This document shows, one piece after another, positions 7,477 to 15,510 of a stretch of DNA of 35,118 nucleotides. The DNA lies in assembly GCF_001189845.1 (NCBI RefSeq), contig NZ_LFLZ01000085.1, forward strand, positions 1-35,118. The letters are read 5' to 3'. The notes below the pieces were generated by a model that ran no database searches, was not told the origin of the DNA, and saw nothing but the letters and a program-made list of their open reading frames with translations. The DNA comes from Bradyrhizobium tropiciagri. Its GTDB lineage: Bacteria; Pseudomonadota; Alphaproteobacteria; Rhizobiales; Xanthobacteraceae. The first letter of the stretch is position 1, and each line of letters begins with the position of its first letter. The position numbers and the translations under genes are program-made.

Positions 7477-9097
7477 CGGCCAGCTCCGACATAAACCGCG
7501 GGCGCATTGGTCTCGCTCAGCGCCATCAACTGCGCGATCGGGAAGCCGTAGTTCACCACGGTGAGACCGACCATCAAGGCGAGCCACAGGCCGAACGAGT
7601 TCAGCGCGACCGGAATCCGTGCCGGCATGTGCAGCGGCACCGCGAAGCGGTAGGCACTCGCCTCGTCTCGCGCGCCGAACTGGCCGCGGACCAGCACCAG
7701 CAGGAACAGCAGGCCGGACAGCAGCAGGATGAAGCCGCCGATCGCCGACATGGTGACGGAAAAGGCCTGCGGCGCGATCGCGGGGTTGGCATAGTCATAG
7801 AACGCCATGCGGCGCGGCATGCCGAGGATGCCGACATAGTGCCACGGGAACGTGGTCACGATCATGCCGATGAACCACAGCCAGAGCTGCGTCCGCATCA
7901 GGCCAAAGCTGTCCAGCGCGCGGCCCGTCACATGCGGCCACAGATCATAGGCAATGGCAAAATACATGATGACGATGGCGCCGCCGAAGATCAGGTGGAA
8001 ATGGCCGGTGATCCACTGCGTGTTGTGCACGGTGGCGTCGAGCTGATAGCTCATGTTGATCAGGCCGCCGGCGCCGCCGAAGCCGAGCATCACCAGCGAC
8101 AGCGCGGTCGCCAGCATGATCGGATTGGACCAAGGCAGCGCGCGGATCCAGCCGAATGCGCCGCGGCCGCCGCACAGGCGGCTCGCGATCTCCGCCGACG
8201 CGCAGATCGTGAAGACGGTGAGCAGCGTCGGCAGCGCGACCAGGCCGGTGAACACCGAGTGCATGAACTTGAAGCCGGCGCGACCTGCGGGTCGGCAAAC
8301 AGATGATGCACGCCGATCGGCATCGCCACCACGACGAACAGGATGAACGAGATCCGCGCCATCGCATCGCTATAGAGCCGGCCGCCGATCGCCCGCGGGA
8401 AGATCGTGTAATAGGCGATGTAGGTCGGGATCAGCCAGAAATAGACGATGGCATGCAGCGTCCACGAGAAGAACACGCGCGCCAGCCCCGCATCGATTGT
8501 GGATTTGAGCCCGAGCGCGACGGGCAGGATCAGGAACAGGATCTCGAGCGCCGCGCCAACCGCAGTCCACGCCCAGAGCAGGGAGCCCGCGACATTGGCG
8601 TACATCGCAAGCGGCACCGGCTTGCCCGGGTTCTCGCGCTTCCAGATCGCGAAGTTGATCACCATCAGCGCGACCCAGATCCATGAGCCGACCACGACCA
8701 TGACGACGCCGATGTAGTAGAAGGGATTGCCGACCATCGGCGGATAGAAGGTGTAGAGCACCGAGGCGAGGCCCAGCGACACCGGAATCATCGCGACAAC
8801 TGCGCCGACGGCGACCAGGAAGAAACCAGCCCAGGCCCAGCGCCGTCCGATCAGCGCCTTCTCCAGCGAGGCTTCGGTGATCGCATAGCCGAATCCCATT
8901 GCGATCAGCGTCGGGAATACGTACCCCATCGCCGAGCCATGCGCGGTGACCGAGCGATAGTAAAACTCCGGATTGAAATGCCAGGCGTTGAGCGGGCTGC
9001 GCACGAACATCTGCCAGGCACCGAGCACCAGCGCGGCGCCAAACACGATGAAGGCGAGCCAAAAATGCGCAGCTATCAGCCGCTTGTTAGTCAACAC
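7473..9097 (-). pseudogene. ba3-type (B-family) haem-copper oxidase subunit I, one-base frameshift
   Basis: The restored protein is about 541 residues and resembles Thermus ba3 oxidase subunit I (CbaA). It would reduce oxygen to water at a haem-CuB centre in the inner membrane. Visible ligands are His53 in SVTAHGSAMGY (low-spin haem), His215 and Tyr219 in TLHAIVYFWL, HH at 264-265 in GVHHLFADP, and the haem histidines in GHFH (366 and 368). The frame breaks after HHLFADPQV: the expected GPGFKFMHS is recovered only if one C is added on the plus strand in GAAGCCGG near 8274-8277. Everything on both sides is well conserved, so a sequencing error is as likely as a real mutation. GTG at 9097 has GGAGG 7 bases upstream and overlaps subunit II by 11 bases. 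Confidence 0.88.
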
Positions 9098-9650
9098 AGG
9101 TCAGCCTCCGCTTCGCCGCCGCCATGTCGCGGAATGTGGACTTGTCGACCACCTTGACCCTGCCCCACATGCCCTGGTGGCCGATGCCGCAGAATTCCTG
9201 GCACGGCATCACGTGATCGCCCGGCGCCTTGAAGCGCACCGGCAGGTCCGTGATGTAGCCCGGCACCAGCATCGTGTTGATGTTGGTGCCCTCGATCAGG
9301 AAGCCGTGGACGACATCGGCGCTGGTGGCGCGGAAGGTGATCGGAGTCTCCGCGGGCACCACGATGCATTGCGGCGTGAAGGAATATTGCTGGCCGATCG
9401 CGCGCACGGTGACCGAGCCGTCGGCCGCCAGTTCGCTGCCGAGATTGCTCTCGAGGAATTCGCCGGACAGATGCAGCGTCTTCGGATCGGCGGTTTCGAC
9501 CCGGCCCTGCGGCATCGTCGCCTGATGGATGCCGATATAGGCCGCCATGCCGACCAGCACGCCAACGATGACGATCGACAGCGTCGCCCAGCGCCGCTCG
9601 ATCCGCGCCGCAACCGCTTCGCCGAGACTATGGTCCGTCTCTGTCGCCAT
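9087..9650 (-). CDS. ba3-type oxidase subunit II (CuA)
   Basis: This 187-residue subunit has one membrane helix (about 22-42) and a periplasmic cupredoxin domain carrying the binuclear CuA centre that accepts electrons from cytochrome c. The ligands are all present: His115 in VVHGF, then Cys150, Cys154, His158 and Met161 in CQEFCGIGHQGM. The short length and single helix match B-family subunit II rather than the two-helix aa3 form. The ATG at 9650 shares one base with the stop of the small gene upstream (TGATG), and GGAG lies 9 bases ahead of it. Its end overlaps subunit I. Confidence 0.92.
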   Translation of the reverse strand: MATETDHSLGEAVAARIERRWATLSIVIVGVLVGMAAYIGIHQATMPQGRVETADPKTLHLSGEFLESNLGSELAADGSVTVRAIGQQYSFTPQCIVVPAETPITFRATSADVVHGFLIEGTNINTMLVPGYITDLPVRFKAPGDHVMPCQEFCGIGHQGMWGRVKVVDKSTFRDMAAAKRRLTCVD

Positions 9651-9829
9651 CAGGGAGCGCTCCGCGGCAGGAAGACCAGCAGATAGAATGCAAACCACAA
9701 TCCGACCACGATAGCCGTCGCAATGCCCGCGACCGCAATCGCGCCGCCTGGGCCGGCGCGCACGATGGTCTCGACATGCTCGTCTTCCGATCCCGATGCC
9801 GACGGTTGCGGCGACGATGAGTTGATCAT
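9650..9829 (-). CDS. Small single-helix protein, probable ba3 oxidase subunit IIa
   Basis: A 59-residue ORF begins at ATG 9829 (MINSSSPQPS) with AGGAG about 9 bases upstream and ends in a TGA that shares one base with the subunit II start. A polar N-terminus of about 24 residues is followed by one hydrophobic helix (about 29-54: GAIAVAGIATAIVV, then LWFAFYLLVFL) and a short basic end. In B-family oxidases a small one-helix subunit (IIa, CbaD in Thermus) supplies the helix missing from subunit II; size, position and coupling here fit that role. It is easily missed because it is so short. Confidence 0.8.
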   Translation of the reverse strand: MINSSSPQPSASGSEDEHVETIVRAGPGGAIAVAGIATAIVVGLWFAFYLLVFLPRSAP

Positions 9830-9841
9830 GACCGCGTTCTC

Positions 9842-9942
9842 CTAGAGCGCGATGGGATCAGATTGAATCGTCATCACGCCTCGGCTCCCTGTTTGAGCAT
9901 GATCTCTTCGGAAAACCGCTTCGCACTTTTCCGGATCATGCT
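9842..9942. repeat. Dispersed palindromic element inside the oxidase operon
   Basis: The core at 9891-9942 pairs AGCATGATC with GATCATGCT around an inner CGGAAAA/TTTTCCG hairpin. An associated leader (CTAGAGCGCGATGGGATCAG) precedes it from 9842. It sits between the tri-haem cytochrome gene, whose stop codon it touches, and the small oxidase subunit. A second core copy lies inverted at 23658-23709. I recall it as a common Bradyrhizobium intergenic repeat. Here it could tune how much transcript passes from the cytochromes to the oxidase genes. Confidence 0.75.
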
Positions 9943-11192
9943 TAGTTCAGTGTTGCTGCACGCAGCTCGTTTGCCTGCCGCGCCGACACCGGCTCGCCGC
10001 GGTTGCCCCAGGCGGTTCGAATGTAGGTCACGACAGCCGCGACCTCGTCGTCCGACAGCTTCTGCGCGAACGGCGGCATGCCGTGGGGCATCGGATTGCC
10101 TGACGTGCCCGGCGGGTATCCGCCATTGAGCACCATCCGGATCGGGTTCACTGCGGAGACCATCTGGATCGACTGGTTGCCGGCGAGCGGCGGATAGTCC
10201 GGCGGCATGCCCTGCCCGGTCGCGCCATGACAGCTCGCGCAGTCGCGGTCATAGATCGACTTGCCAAAGGACAGCAGCAGGCTGCTCTCGGCCGACGGCA
10301 GCGAGGTCGATGCCTTTTCCGGGGCACCGCCCTGCGCAAGGCCCTTCAGATAGACCGCCATCGCGCGCACATCATCATCGTTGAGATATTGCAGGCTGTT
10401 GTAGACGACCTCGGCCATCGGCCCGTACACGGCGCCCTTGGCGGACACGCCCTTGCGCAGATAGTCGACGATTTCCTCGATCGTCCAGTCGCCGAGCCCC
10501 GTCTCCTTGTTGGAGGTCAGCGACGGCGCGTACCAGTTCTGCATCGGGATCAGGCCGCCCTCGAAGGCCTGCGACTGCTTGCTGCCGCCAAGCGCGTTGA
10601 TCGGGGTGTGACACATACCGCAATGACCCAGCCCCTCGACCAGATAATTGCCTCTATTCCATTCCGCCGACTTGGTGGGGTCAGGCTTGAACTCGCCTTC
10701 CCTGAAGAACAGCGTGCGCCATCCGAGGATCAGCGAGCGGTTGTTGAACGGGAACGTCAGGTCGTGCGGCTTGTTGAGCTGCTTGACCGGCGGCACCGTG
10801 CGCAAATAGGCGTAGATCGCGTCGCTGTCCTCGCGCGTCACCTGGGTGTAGGAGGCGAATGGCATTGCCGGATAGACCAGGCCGCCATCGGGGAAGCGGC
10901 CATTGTGCATCATCTGGTAGAACTGGTCCGACGTCCAAGTGCCGATGCCGGTCTGCGGGTCGGGCGTGATGTTCGACGTGTAGAGCGTGCCGAACGGCGT
11001 CTTCATCGGAAGGCCGCCGGCAAAGGTCTTGCCTTCGCGCGCGGTGTGACAGGCGATGCAATCGCCGGCGCGCGCGAGATATTCGCCCTTGGCGATGACG
11101 GCCGGATCGGCTGCCTTCTGCTGCGCCGATGCCGTGGCGGGCGACAGTGCAAGCAGCAGTCCGACAAGCAGTCCTGTTGAGGTTCGCGACAT
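9942..11192 (-). CDS. Periplasmic tri-haem cytochrome c
   Basis: This 416-residue secreted protein has a signal peptide ending near ASA (residues 21-23) and three haem motifs: CIACH (45-49), CGMCH (191-195) and CASCH (318-322). The layout is that of the cytochrome c subunits of membrane alcohol, aldehyde and gluconate dehydrogenases. No dehydrogenase catalytic subunit is encoded nearby, so here it probably serves as an electron carrier to the oxidase. The ATG at 11192 has GAAGGGA 8 bases upstream; a GTG at 11198 is too close to it. Only 13 bases separate it from the preceding cytochrome gene. Confidence 0.9.
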   Translation of the reverse strand: MSRTSTGLLVGLLLALSPATASAQQKAADPAVIAKGEYLARAGDCIACHTAREGKTFAGGLPMKTPFGTLYTSNITPDPQTGIGTWTSDQFYQMMHNGRFPDGGLVYPAMPFASYTQVTREDSDAIYAYLRTVPPVKQLNKPHDLTFPFNNRSLILGWRTLFFREGEFKPDPTKSAEWNRGNYLVEGLGHCGMCHTPINALGGSKQSQAFEGGLIPMQNWYAPSLTSNKETGLGDWTIEEIVDYLRKGVSAKGAVYGPMAEVVYNSLQYLNDDDVRAMAVYLKGLAQGGAPEKASTSLPSAESSLLLSFGKSIYDRDCASCHGATGQGMPPDYPPLAGNQSIQMVSAVNPIRMVLNGGYPPGTSGNPMPHGMPPFAQKLSDDEVAAVVTYIRTAWGNRGEPVSARQANELRAATLN

Positions 11193-11205
11193 CGGCACGA
11201 TCCCT

Positions 11206-11913
11206 TCAGTGCGGTTCGCTGCCGCATTCGAGCGGCATCGGCAGGCTGCCTCGCGGCGCGAAGGACGGATCGGCCGGCGCCGGACGTGACGACAGGTAGG
11301 CGGCCACCGCCTTCACATCGTCCTCCGTCAGCAGGCTCGCGACGATTTGCATGCAATCGGGAGCCAGCGCGGTGCGCGTGCCGTAGCGCCACCCGCCGAG
11401 TTGGCCGCTAATATAGGCCGCGCGCAGGCCAAGCAGGCCGGGAATGCCGGGCTCCATGCCGCCCAATGCAGGACCATGGCAGGCCGAACACGGCGGAATG
11501 CCGTGCTGCGCATCGCCGTTCTTCACGATCTCCTCGCCGCGCGCCAGGACCTCCTTGCTGTCGACCGGCGGGACCGGCTGTGGAAATGCCGGCCGCAGCG
11601 AAGCGAAATACTCGGCGATCTTCTTCAGGTAATCGTCAGTCTGAAACTCCAGCAGGTAGTTCATCGGCGGATATTTCCGCCGTCCATCCCTGAACGCGAT
11701 CAGCTGGTTGTAGAGGTAGCCGGCCGGCTTGCCGGCAAGACGCGGAAAATACGCGTCGCTGGTGCCCTCGCCTTCGGCGCCGTGACAGGGTGCGCAGGCG
11801 AGGACGCGCGCGGCCATGGTATCGGGCGCACGCTCGGTCGTCTGCGATCGGGCGGCATCGATGGGTAGCGCAACGAGCGCTAGCAACGCGGTCAGCGGTA
11901 GAAAACGATCCAT
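11206..11913 (-). CDS. Periplasmic di-haem cytochrome c
   Basis: This 235-residue protein starts with a signal peptide (LPLTALLALVALPIDAARS) and contains two class I cytochrome domains with haem motifs CAPCH (40-44) and CSACH (142-146). It resembles the c4-type di-haem cytochromes. It is the first gene of the oxidase operon, with a perfect FixK/FNR box about 90 bases upstream. I chose the ATG at 11913 because it places the signal peptide at the very N-terminus; the ribosome site (GGGGG) is weak, and GTG at 11916 is an alternative. Confidence 0.88.
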   Translation of the reverse strand: MDRFLPLTALLALVALPIDAARSQTTERAPDTMAARVLACAPCHGAEGEGTSDAYFPRLAGKPAGYLYNQLIAFRDGRRKYPPMNYLLEFQTDDYLKKIAEYFASLRPAFPQPVPPVDSKEVLARGEEIVKNGDAQHGIPPCSACHGPALGGMEPGIPGLLGLRAAYISGQLGGWRYGTRTALAPDCMQIVASLLTEDDVKAVAAYLSSRPAPADPSFAPRGSLPMPLECGSEPH

Positions 11914-12001
11914 CACCGTTTTGGCCCCCAGCGCGACGGTGAGACTATAGCCACATCGCGAAACTGGAGGCAACGAAGCGCAAGAATTCGACGCGTCGTC
12001 T

Positions 12002-12015
12002 TTGATTCAGATCAA
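12002..12015 (-). promoter_or_regulatory. FixK/FNR box for the cytochrome-oxidase operon
   Basis: TTGATTCAGATCAA is a perfect match to the FNR/FixK consensus TTGAT-N4-ATCAA. It lies 89 bases upstream of the first cytochrome gene and 4 bases after the end of hisI. In Bradyrhizobium, FixK2 uses such boxes to induce respiration genes under low oxygen. A possible -10 (TATAGT, minus strand, 11944-11949) would put the box centre near -71; class II spacing would need a start near 11967. Confidence 0.8.
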
Positions 12016-12019
12016 GAGT

Positions 12020-12448
12020 TTATTTGCGGTAGACCTGCGACGGATCGAACAGCCGCTCGGCGTCGACGAAGGACAGGCTGACGTCGCCGCCCTCGCCCTT
12101 CACCGCGCGATAGAAGCAGGAGCGCCGTCCGGTGTGGCAGGCGGCACCGATCTGCTCGACCTTGATCCACACCGCGTCCTGATCGCAATCCATCCGGATC
12201 TCGACCACGCGCTGGGTCTGGCCCGAGCTCTCGCCCTTGCGCCACAGCGCGTTGCGCGAGCGGCTGAAGTACCAGCCTTCGCCGGTCGCGATCGTCTTGC
12301 GCAGGGCTTCGTCGTTCATGTGCGCGACCATCAGCACGTCGCCGGTCACAGCATCGGTCGCGACGCAGGTCACAAGACCGGTCGCGTCGAATTTGGGCTG
12401 GAAGTCCAGCCCCTCTTCGCGGTCGTGATCGTGGGTCGATGCGGACAC
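12020..12448 (-). CDS. hisI: Phosphoribosyl-AMP cyclohydrolase
   Basis: The 142-residue enzyme opens the adenine ring of phosphoribosyl-AMP, step three of histidine synthesis. It is the stand-alone form without a HisE domain. Signatures are WRKGESSGQ (69-77), the metal-binding DCDQD (87-91) and GAACHTGRRSC (101-111), containing conserved Cys104, His105 and Cys111. The start is GTG at 12448 with GAGG six to seven bases upstream. It follows folE by 28 bases on the same strand and is probably co-transcribed with it. Confidence 0.95.
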   Translation of the reverse strand: MSASTHDHDREEGLDFQPKFDATGLVTCVATDAVTGDVLMVAHMNDEALRKTIATGEGWYFSRSRNALWRKGESSGQTQRVVEIRMDCDQDAVWIKVEQIGAACHTGRRSCFYRAVKGEGGDVSLSFVDAERLFDPSQVYRK

Positions 12449-12476
12449 GGAAAACCTCGCTCAGGAAAATGCGAGG

Positions 12477-13157
12477 TTACCGGTTCGGTCCTCGCACCAG
12501 GGACAGGAAACGCTGCTGCTCCGCCGGATTGTCGCGGAACATGCCGGTGAAGCGGCTGGTGAAGGTCGATGCGCCATGCTTGGCGACGCCGCGCACCGAC
12601 ATGCAGGTATGCTCCGCCTCGATCAGCACGGCAACGCCGCGGGGCTTCAGCACCTCGTCGATCGCGGCTGCGACCTGCGCGGTGAGATGCTCCTGGGTCT
12701 GCAGGCGGCGGGCGAAGATGTCGGTCAGCCGCGCCAGCTTGGAGAGCCCCACGACGCGCTCCACCGGCGTGTAGGCGATATGCGCCTTGCCGTAGAACGG
12801 CATCATGTGATGCTCGCACTGCGAGGTGAACTCGATGTCGCGGACCAGAACGAAATCGTCGTAGCCGGCGGTCTCGCCGAAGGTGCGGTTGAGCACTTCG
12901 GCCGGGCACTGATGGTAGCCCTGATAGAGCTCGTCATAGGCTTCGACGACGCGGCGCGGCGTGTCGAGCAGGCCCTCGCGGCCGGTGTTCTCACCGATAT
13001 AGGCGAGCAGCGTCTTCACGGCGTCCTCGGCCTCCGCCCGCGACGGGCGCGGCTGATCGGCACGGACGGCCGCCGCCAAGAATTCTGAAGGGTCGAGCTC
13101 GCCTGGCTTCGCGTCAGCCGGCTTGTTCGGGCGAATCGGTTTGATCAAGGCGTCCAT
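12477..13157 (-). CDS. folE: GTP cyclohydrolase I
   Basis: The 226-residue enzyme converts GTP to 7,8-dihydroneopterin triphosphate, the first step toward folate and related pterins. The zinc ligands are Cys114 and His117 in SQCEHH and Cys185 in EHTCMSVRG; His116 corresponds to the catalytic histidine. The N-terminal 40 residues are a variable extension. ATG 13157 has GGAGA four bases upstream, which rules out the longer frame that continues upstream. It heads a folE-hisI pair, divergent from the IscU-like gene. Confidence 0.95.
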   Translation of the reverse strand: MDALIKPIRPNKPADAKPGELDPSEFLAAAVRADQPRPSRAEAEDAVKTLLAYIGENTGREGLLDTPRRVVEAYDELYQGYHQCPAEVLNRTFGETAGYDDFVLVRDIEFTSQCEHHMMPFYGKAHIAYTPVERVVGLSKLARLTDIFARRLQTQEHLTAQVAAAIDEVLKPRGVAVLIEAEHTCMSVRGVAKHGASTFTSRFTGMFRDNPAEQQRFLSLVRGPNR

Positions 13158-13395
13158 GTCTTCTCCGTTCGACCGGCCCTGGCACTGCCCTCGGGCCGGA
13201 TGTGTCACCGGGCAGACGGGGCGGATCATCGAACCGCCGGGCGCCTGAGTCCCCTTTTGTAGCACCACAACGGCGGATGTGGTCCGCGGTGGTCGCATGG
13301 CCGGGCTATGTTTCCGGCGCTGCGGTCCATATATAGGACGGTGAATCCCAGCCGCCAAGAGCGCCCGGCACGGCCGGAACCAGGCATCTGTCCCC

Positions 13396-13842
13396 ATGCT
13401 GAACGACATTTACAACAAGCGGATCATTGAGTTGGCCGGCAATATTCCGCGCCTCGGACGGCTGTCCGACCCGGACGCCAGCGCCACCGCGCACTCCAAA
13501 TTGTGCGGTTCGACCGTCAAGGTCGATCTCAAGATGGACGGCCCCGTGGTGACCGACTTCGCCCATGACGTAAAGGCCTGCGCGCTCGGCCAGGCCTCCT
13601 CCTCGATCATGGCGAGCCATGTGGTGGGGTCGACCGCAGCGGAGCTGCGCGACTTGCGCGAGACCGTCCGCAAGATGCTGAAGGAAAATGGCCAGCCCCC
13701 GCAGGGGGGCAAATGGGCCGACATCGCATTGCTCGAGCCGGTGCGCGACTACAAGGCCCGTCATGCCTCGACGCTCTTGACGTTCGACGCCGTGGTCGAT
13801 GCGATCGGCCAGATCGAGGCCAAGGCAAAGCAGCCGGCGTAA
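13396..13842 (+). CDS. IscU/NifU-N-like iron-sulfur scaffold protein lacking the third cysteine
   Basis: This 148-residue protein has the IscU/NifU N-terminal fold. Cys37 (KLCGST) and Cys62 (KACALGQASSS) match the first two cluster ligands. At the third site, HC in IscU, the sequence is HA (His123-Ala124 in RHASTLL), so the usual third cysteine is absent while the adjacent histidine is kept. It could hold a cluster with different ligation, act as a carrier, or have another role. It lies divergent from folE. A TATATATAG stretch at about 13327-13337 may be part of its promoter; the ribosome site is weak. Confidence 0.85.
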   Translation: MLNDIYNKRIIELAGNIPRLGRLSDPDASATAHSKLCGSTVKVDLKMDGPVVTDFAHDVKACALGQASSSIMASHVVGSTAAELRDLRETVRKMLKENGQPPQGGKWADIALLEPVRDYKARHASTLLTFDAVVDAIGQIEAKAKQPA

Positions 13843-13872
13843 GCCTTACTGCCTGCGTAAGCCTTGCTGCCG
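13837..13872 (+). repeat. 18-bp tandem duplication over a stop codon
   Basis: GCGTAAGCCTTACTGCCT (13837-13854) is followed directly by GCGTAAGCCTTGCTGCCG (13855-13872), 16 of 18 bases identical. The first unit contains the TAA stop of the IscU-like gene and the second supplies a second in-frame TAA. It appears to be a recent local duplication without coding effect. Confidence 0.75.
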
Positions 13873-13886
13873 GCGCAGGCCCTCTC

Positions 13887-14804
13887 CTACTGAGCCGGCT
13901 GGACCGGCGGCGGCGCGGCGCTGGCGCCGACCGGAACGGCGGCCTCGGCGGTCTTGGTCGCCCTCGCGGCCTGCGGCTGCACCTCACCCTCCATGGCGGT
14001 GCTCAGGAAGCGATCGTTGTTCTTCGGCTTCGCCTCGGCCATGGGAATTGAATTGTCCTGCCGCGGCAGCACGTCGGCGACGGCATCGGTGGTGACGAGA
14101 TTGGTCAGCCGCAATTCAGCCGCCGACAATTCGTGCAGGTCTTCCCATGGCGGCACGCTGAGTGCGAGCGACAGCAGCTCACCCGCGCCGCCCATGTCGA
14201 AGGTGTACTTGGCAAGGCGGCCGATGTCGCGCTCGACGATCATCAGGTCCTGCGCGGTGTAGCTGGCGGACTTGGCATCGTCGGCGCGGTCGCCCATCCA
14301 GATCTGATGCACGCGGACGTGAGCCGCTGGTGGAACGTAGCGCGTCTTGCCCGACAGCAGCAGGAACACGCACATCGACTCGCAATAGGCATCCGGCAGC
14401 ACGCTCGCGCGGTCGCCATGCGCGGCCTGGCCGACGACGCTGGTGCCGACCGTGGTCAGCGCGCCGAGACCGCGGAAGCGGCGGCCGAGCGCGATCGCGT
14501 CGTTGACCGAGCCGCCGCTGGAATCGAGCACGATGGTGGCGCCGTTAAGCTGGCGGCTGCGCGCGAACTCGTCGAACTCCTTCGGGCTATCGGCCGTGAT
14601 GATGCCGACCGCCGACACCCAGCCGCGGCAATTCGGCTGGCAGGCGATCCAGCTGAACTTCATCGGCAGCTTGCGCTCTTCGAGGGTCGAGCTGGCCCGC
14701 GCGGAACTCCCCGTCGTCGTGACGGTTCCGGAAATCGCGAAGCAAAAGGCAACGGCGCCGGTGAGCACCCAACTGCGCAACGAGAGCGACCTGACGAGCC
14801 TCAA
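13887..14804 (-). CDS. Secreted ClpP-fold protein with C-x-S-x-C motif
   Basis: This protein of about 305 residues has an N-terminal hydrophobic signal segment (about 11-26) and a ClpP/crotonase-like core. IVLDSSGGSVNDAIALGRR (91-109) matches the ClpP glycine-rich oxyanion strand. CESMC (141-145) lies where the ClpP nucleophile sits, and VRVHQIW supplies a candidate His166. Whether it is an active protease is unknown. Two cysteines around the serine could form a disulfide in the periplasm. The C-terminus is a Pro/Ala-rich tail. I prefer the TTG at 14804, which has GGAAGGA six bases ahead; a GTG at 14870 would give an unusually long region before the signal helix. A second, longer relative lies at 16928-18208. 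Confidence 0.78.
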   Translation of the reverse strand: MRLVRSLSLRSWVLTGAVAFCFAISGTVTTTGSSARASSTLEERKLPMKFSWIACQPNCRGWVSAVGIITADSPKEFDEFARSRQLNGATIVLDSSGGSVNDAIALGRRFRGLGALTTVGTSVVGQAAHGDRASVLPDAYCESMCVFLLLSGKTRYVPPAAHVRVHQIWMGDRADDAKSASYTAQDLMIVERDIGRLAKYTFDMGGAGELLSLALSVPPWEDLHELSAAELRLTNLVTTDAVADVLPRQDNSIPMAEAKPKNNDRFLSTAMEGEVQPQAARATKTAEAAVPVGASAAPPPVQPAQ

Positions 14805-15086
14805 TTTGGTTCCTTCCCCAAAGCCCTTGGTGATGCGAGCGGTGGCAACGGCCCCATGGCAAAGCGCCACGATTCTGTCATCGGCGCGTTATGGGAACGG
14901 TAGCCTTGCTGACCTGGACCGTCCATAGGACCTTTGCTGCACCGCGACCAGCGCCGTGCGATAATAGCGAACTGTGGCGTAAATATCTGCAACAGAACAG
15001 TTCCTTGGCTTGGAACCCCCGCAAGACTACGTACATACTTGGGTATGCCGTCGACCGATCATTCAACACCATACCATCCACGATGC

Positions 15087-15398
15087 ATGGAGTGTGCCAC
15101 AACCGCGCGCCGCTTGCCGCGGAACTTCGGCCGCGCCTTGATCTGGATCTACCGGCACACGCTGTCGCCGCTGGTCGGCTACAACTGCCGCCATCTGCCG
15201 ACCTGCTCGGTCTATGGCGATGAAGCGATCGAGCGCTTCGGGTTGTGGGCCGGCGGGTGGATGACGCTGGCGCGGCTGTTGCGCTGCCAGCCCTGGGGCA
15301 CCTCCGGGATCGACAACGTGCCGCCGGTCAAACCGCCGGGCGCGCATTGGTATGTGCCCTGGCGCTATGGCCGCTGGCGCGGCGTCAACGACACCTGA
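15087..15398 (+). CDS. yidD: Membrane protein insertion efficiency factor YidD
   Basis: This roughly 103-residue protein is YidD, a small membrane-associated factor that helps YidC insert inner-membrane proteins. Family signatures are IYRHTLSPLVGYNCRHLPTCS (21-41), with its cysteine pair, and LLRCQPWG (64-71). The start is uncertain: ATG 15087 gives the normal length, while ATG 15045 is in frame and neither has a good ribosome site. It lies alone between the ClpP-fold gene and a 55-aa ORF rather than in the usual rpmH-rnpA-yidC order. Confidence 0.88.
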   Translation: MECATTARRLPRNFGRALIWIYRHTLSPLVGYNCRHLPTCSVYGDEAIERFGLWAGGWMTLARLLRCQPWGTSGIDNVPPVKPPGAHWYVPWRYGRWRGVNDT

Positions 15399-15510
15399 TC
15401 GATTCTGCAGCGCTCCCAAGCCCGGCGCGCATCGCTGCCGGACGGAACTGTGGCGATAGTTGGCGCATTGTTTCAGTGCCCCCTTGCTGCTTCTTGGGGA
15501 GGAAACAACA

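Noticed and set aside
9942..11192. Alcohol or gluconate dehydrogenase complex
   Set aside because: Only the cytochrome-type subunit is present. No PQQ- or FAD-dependent catalytic subunit is encoded in the operon.
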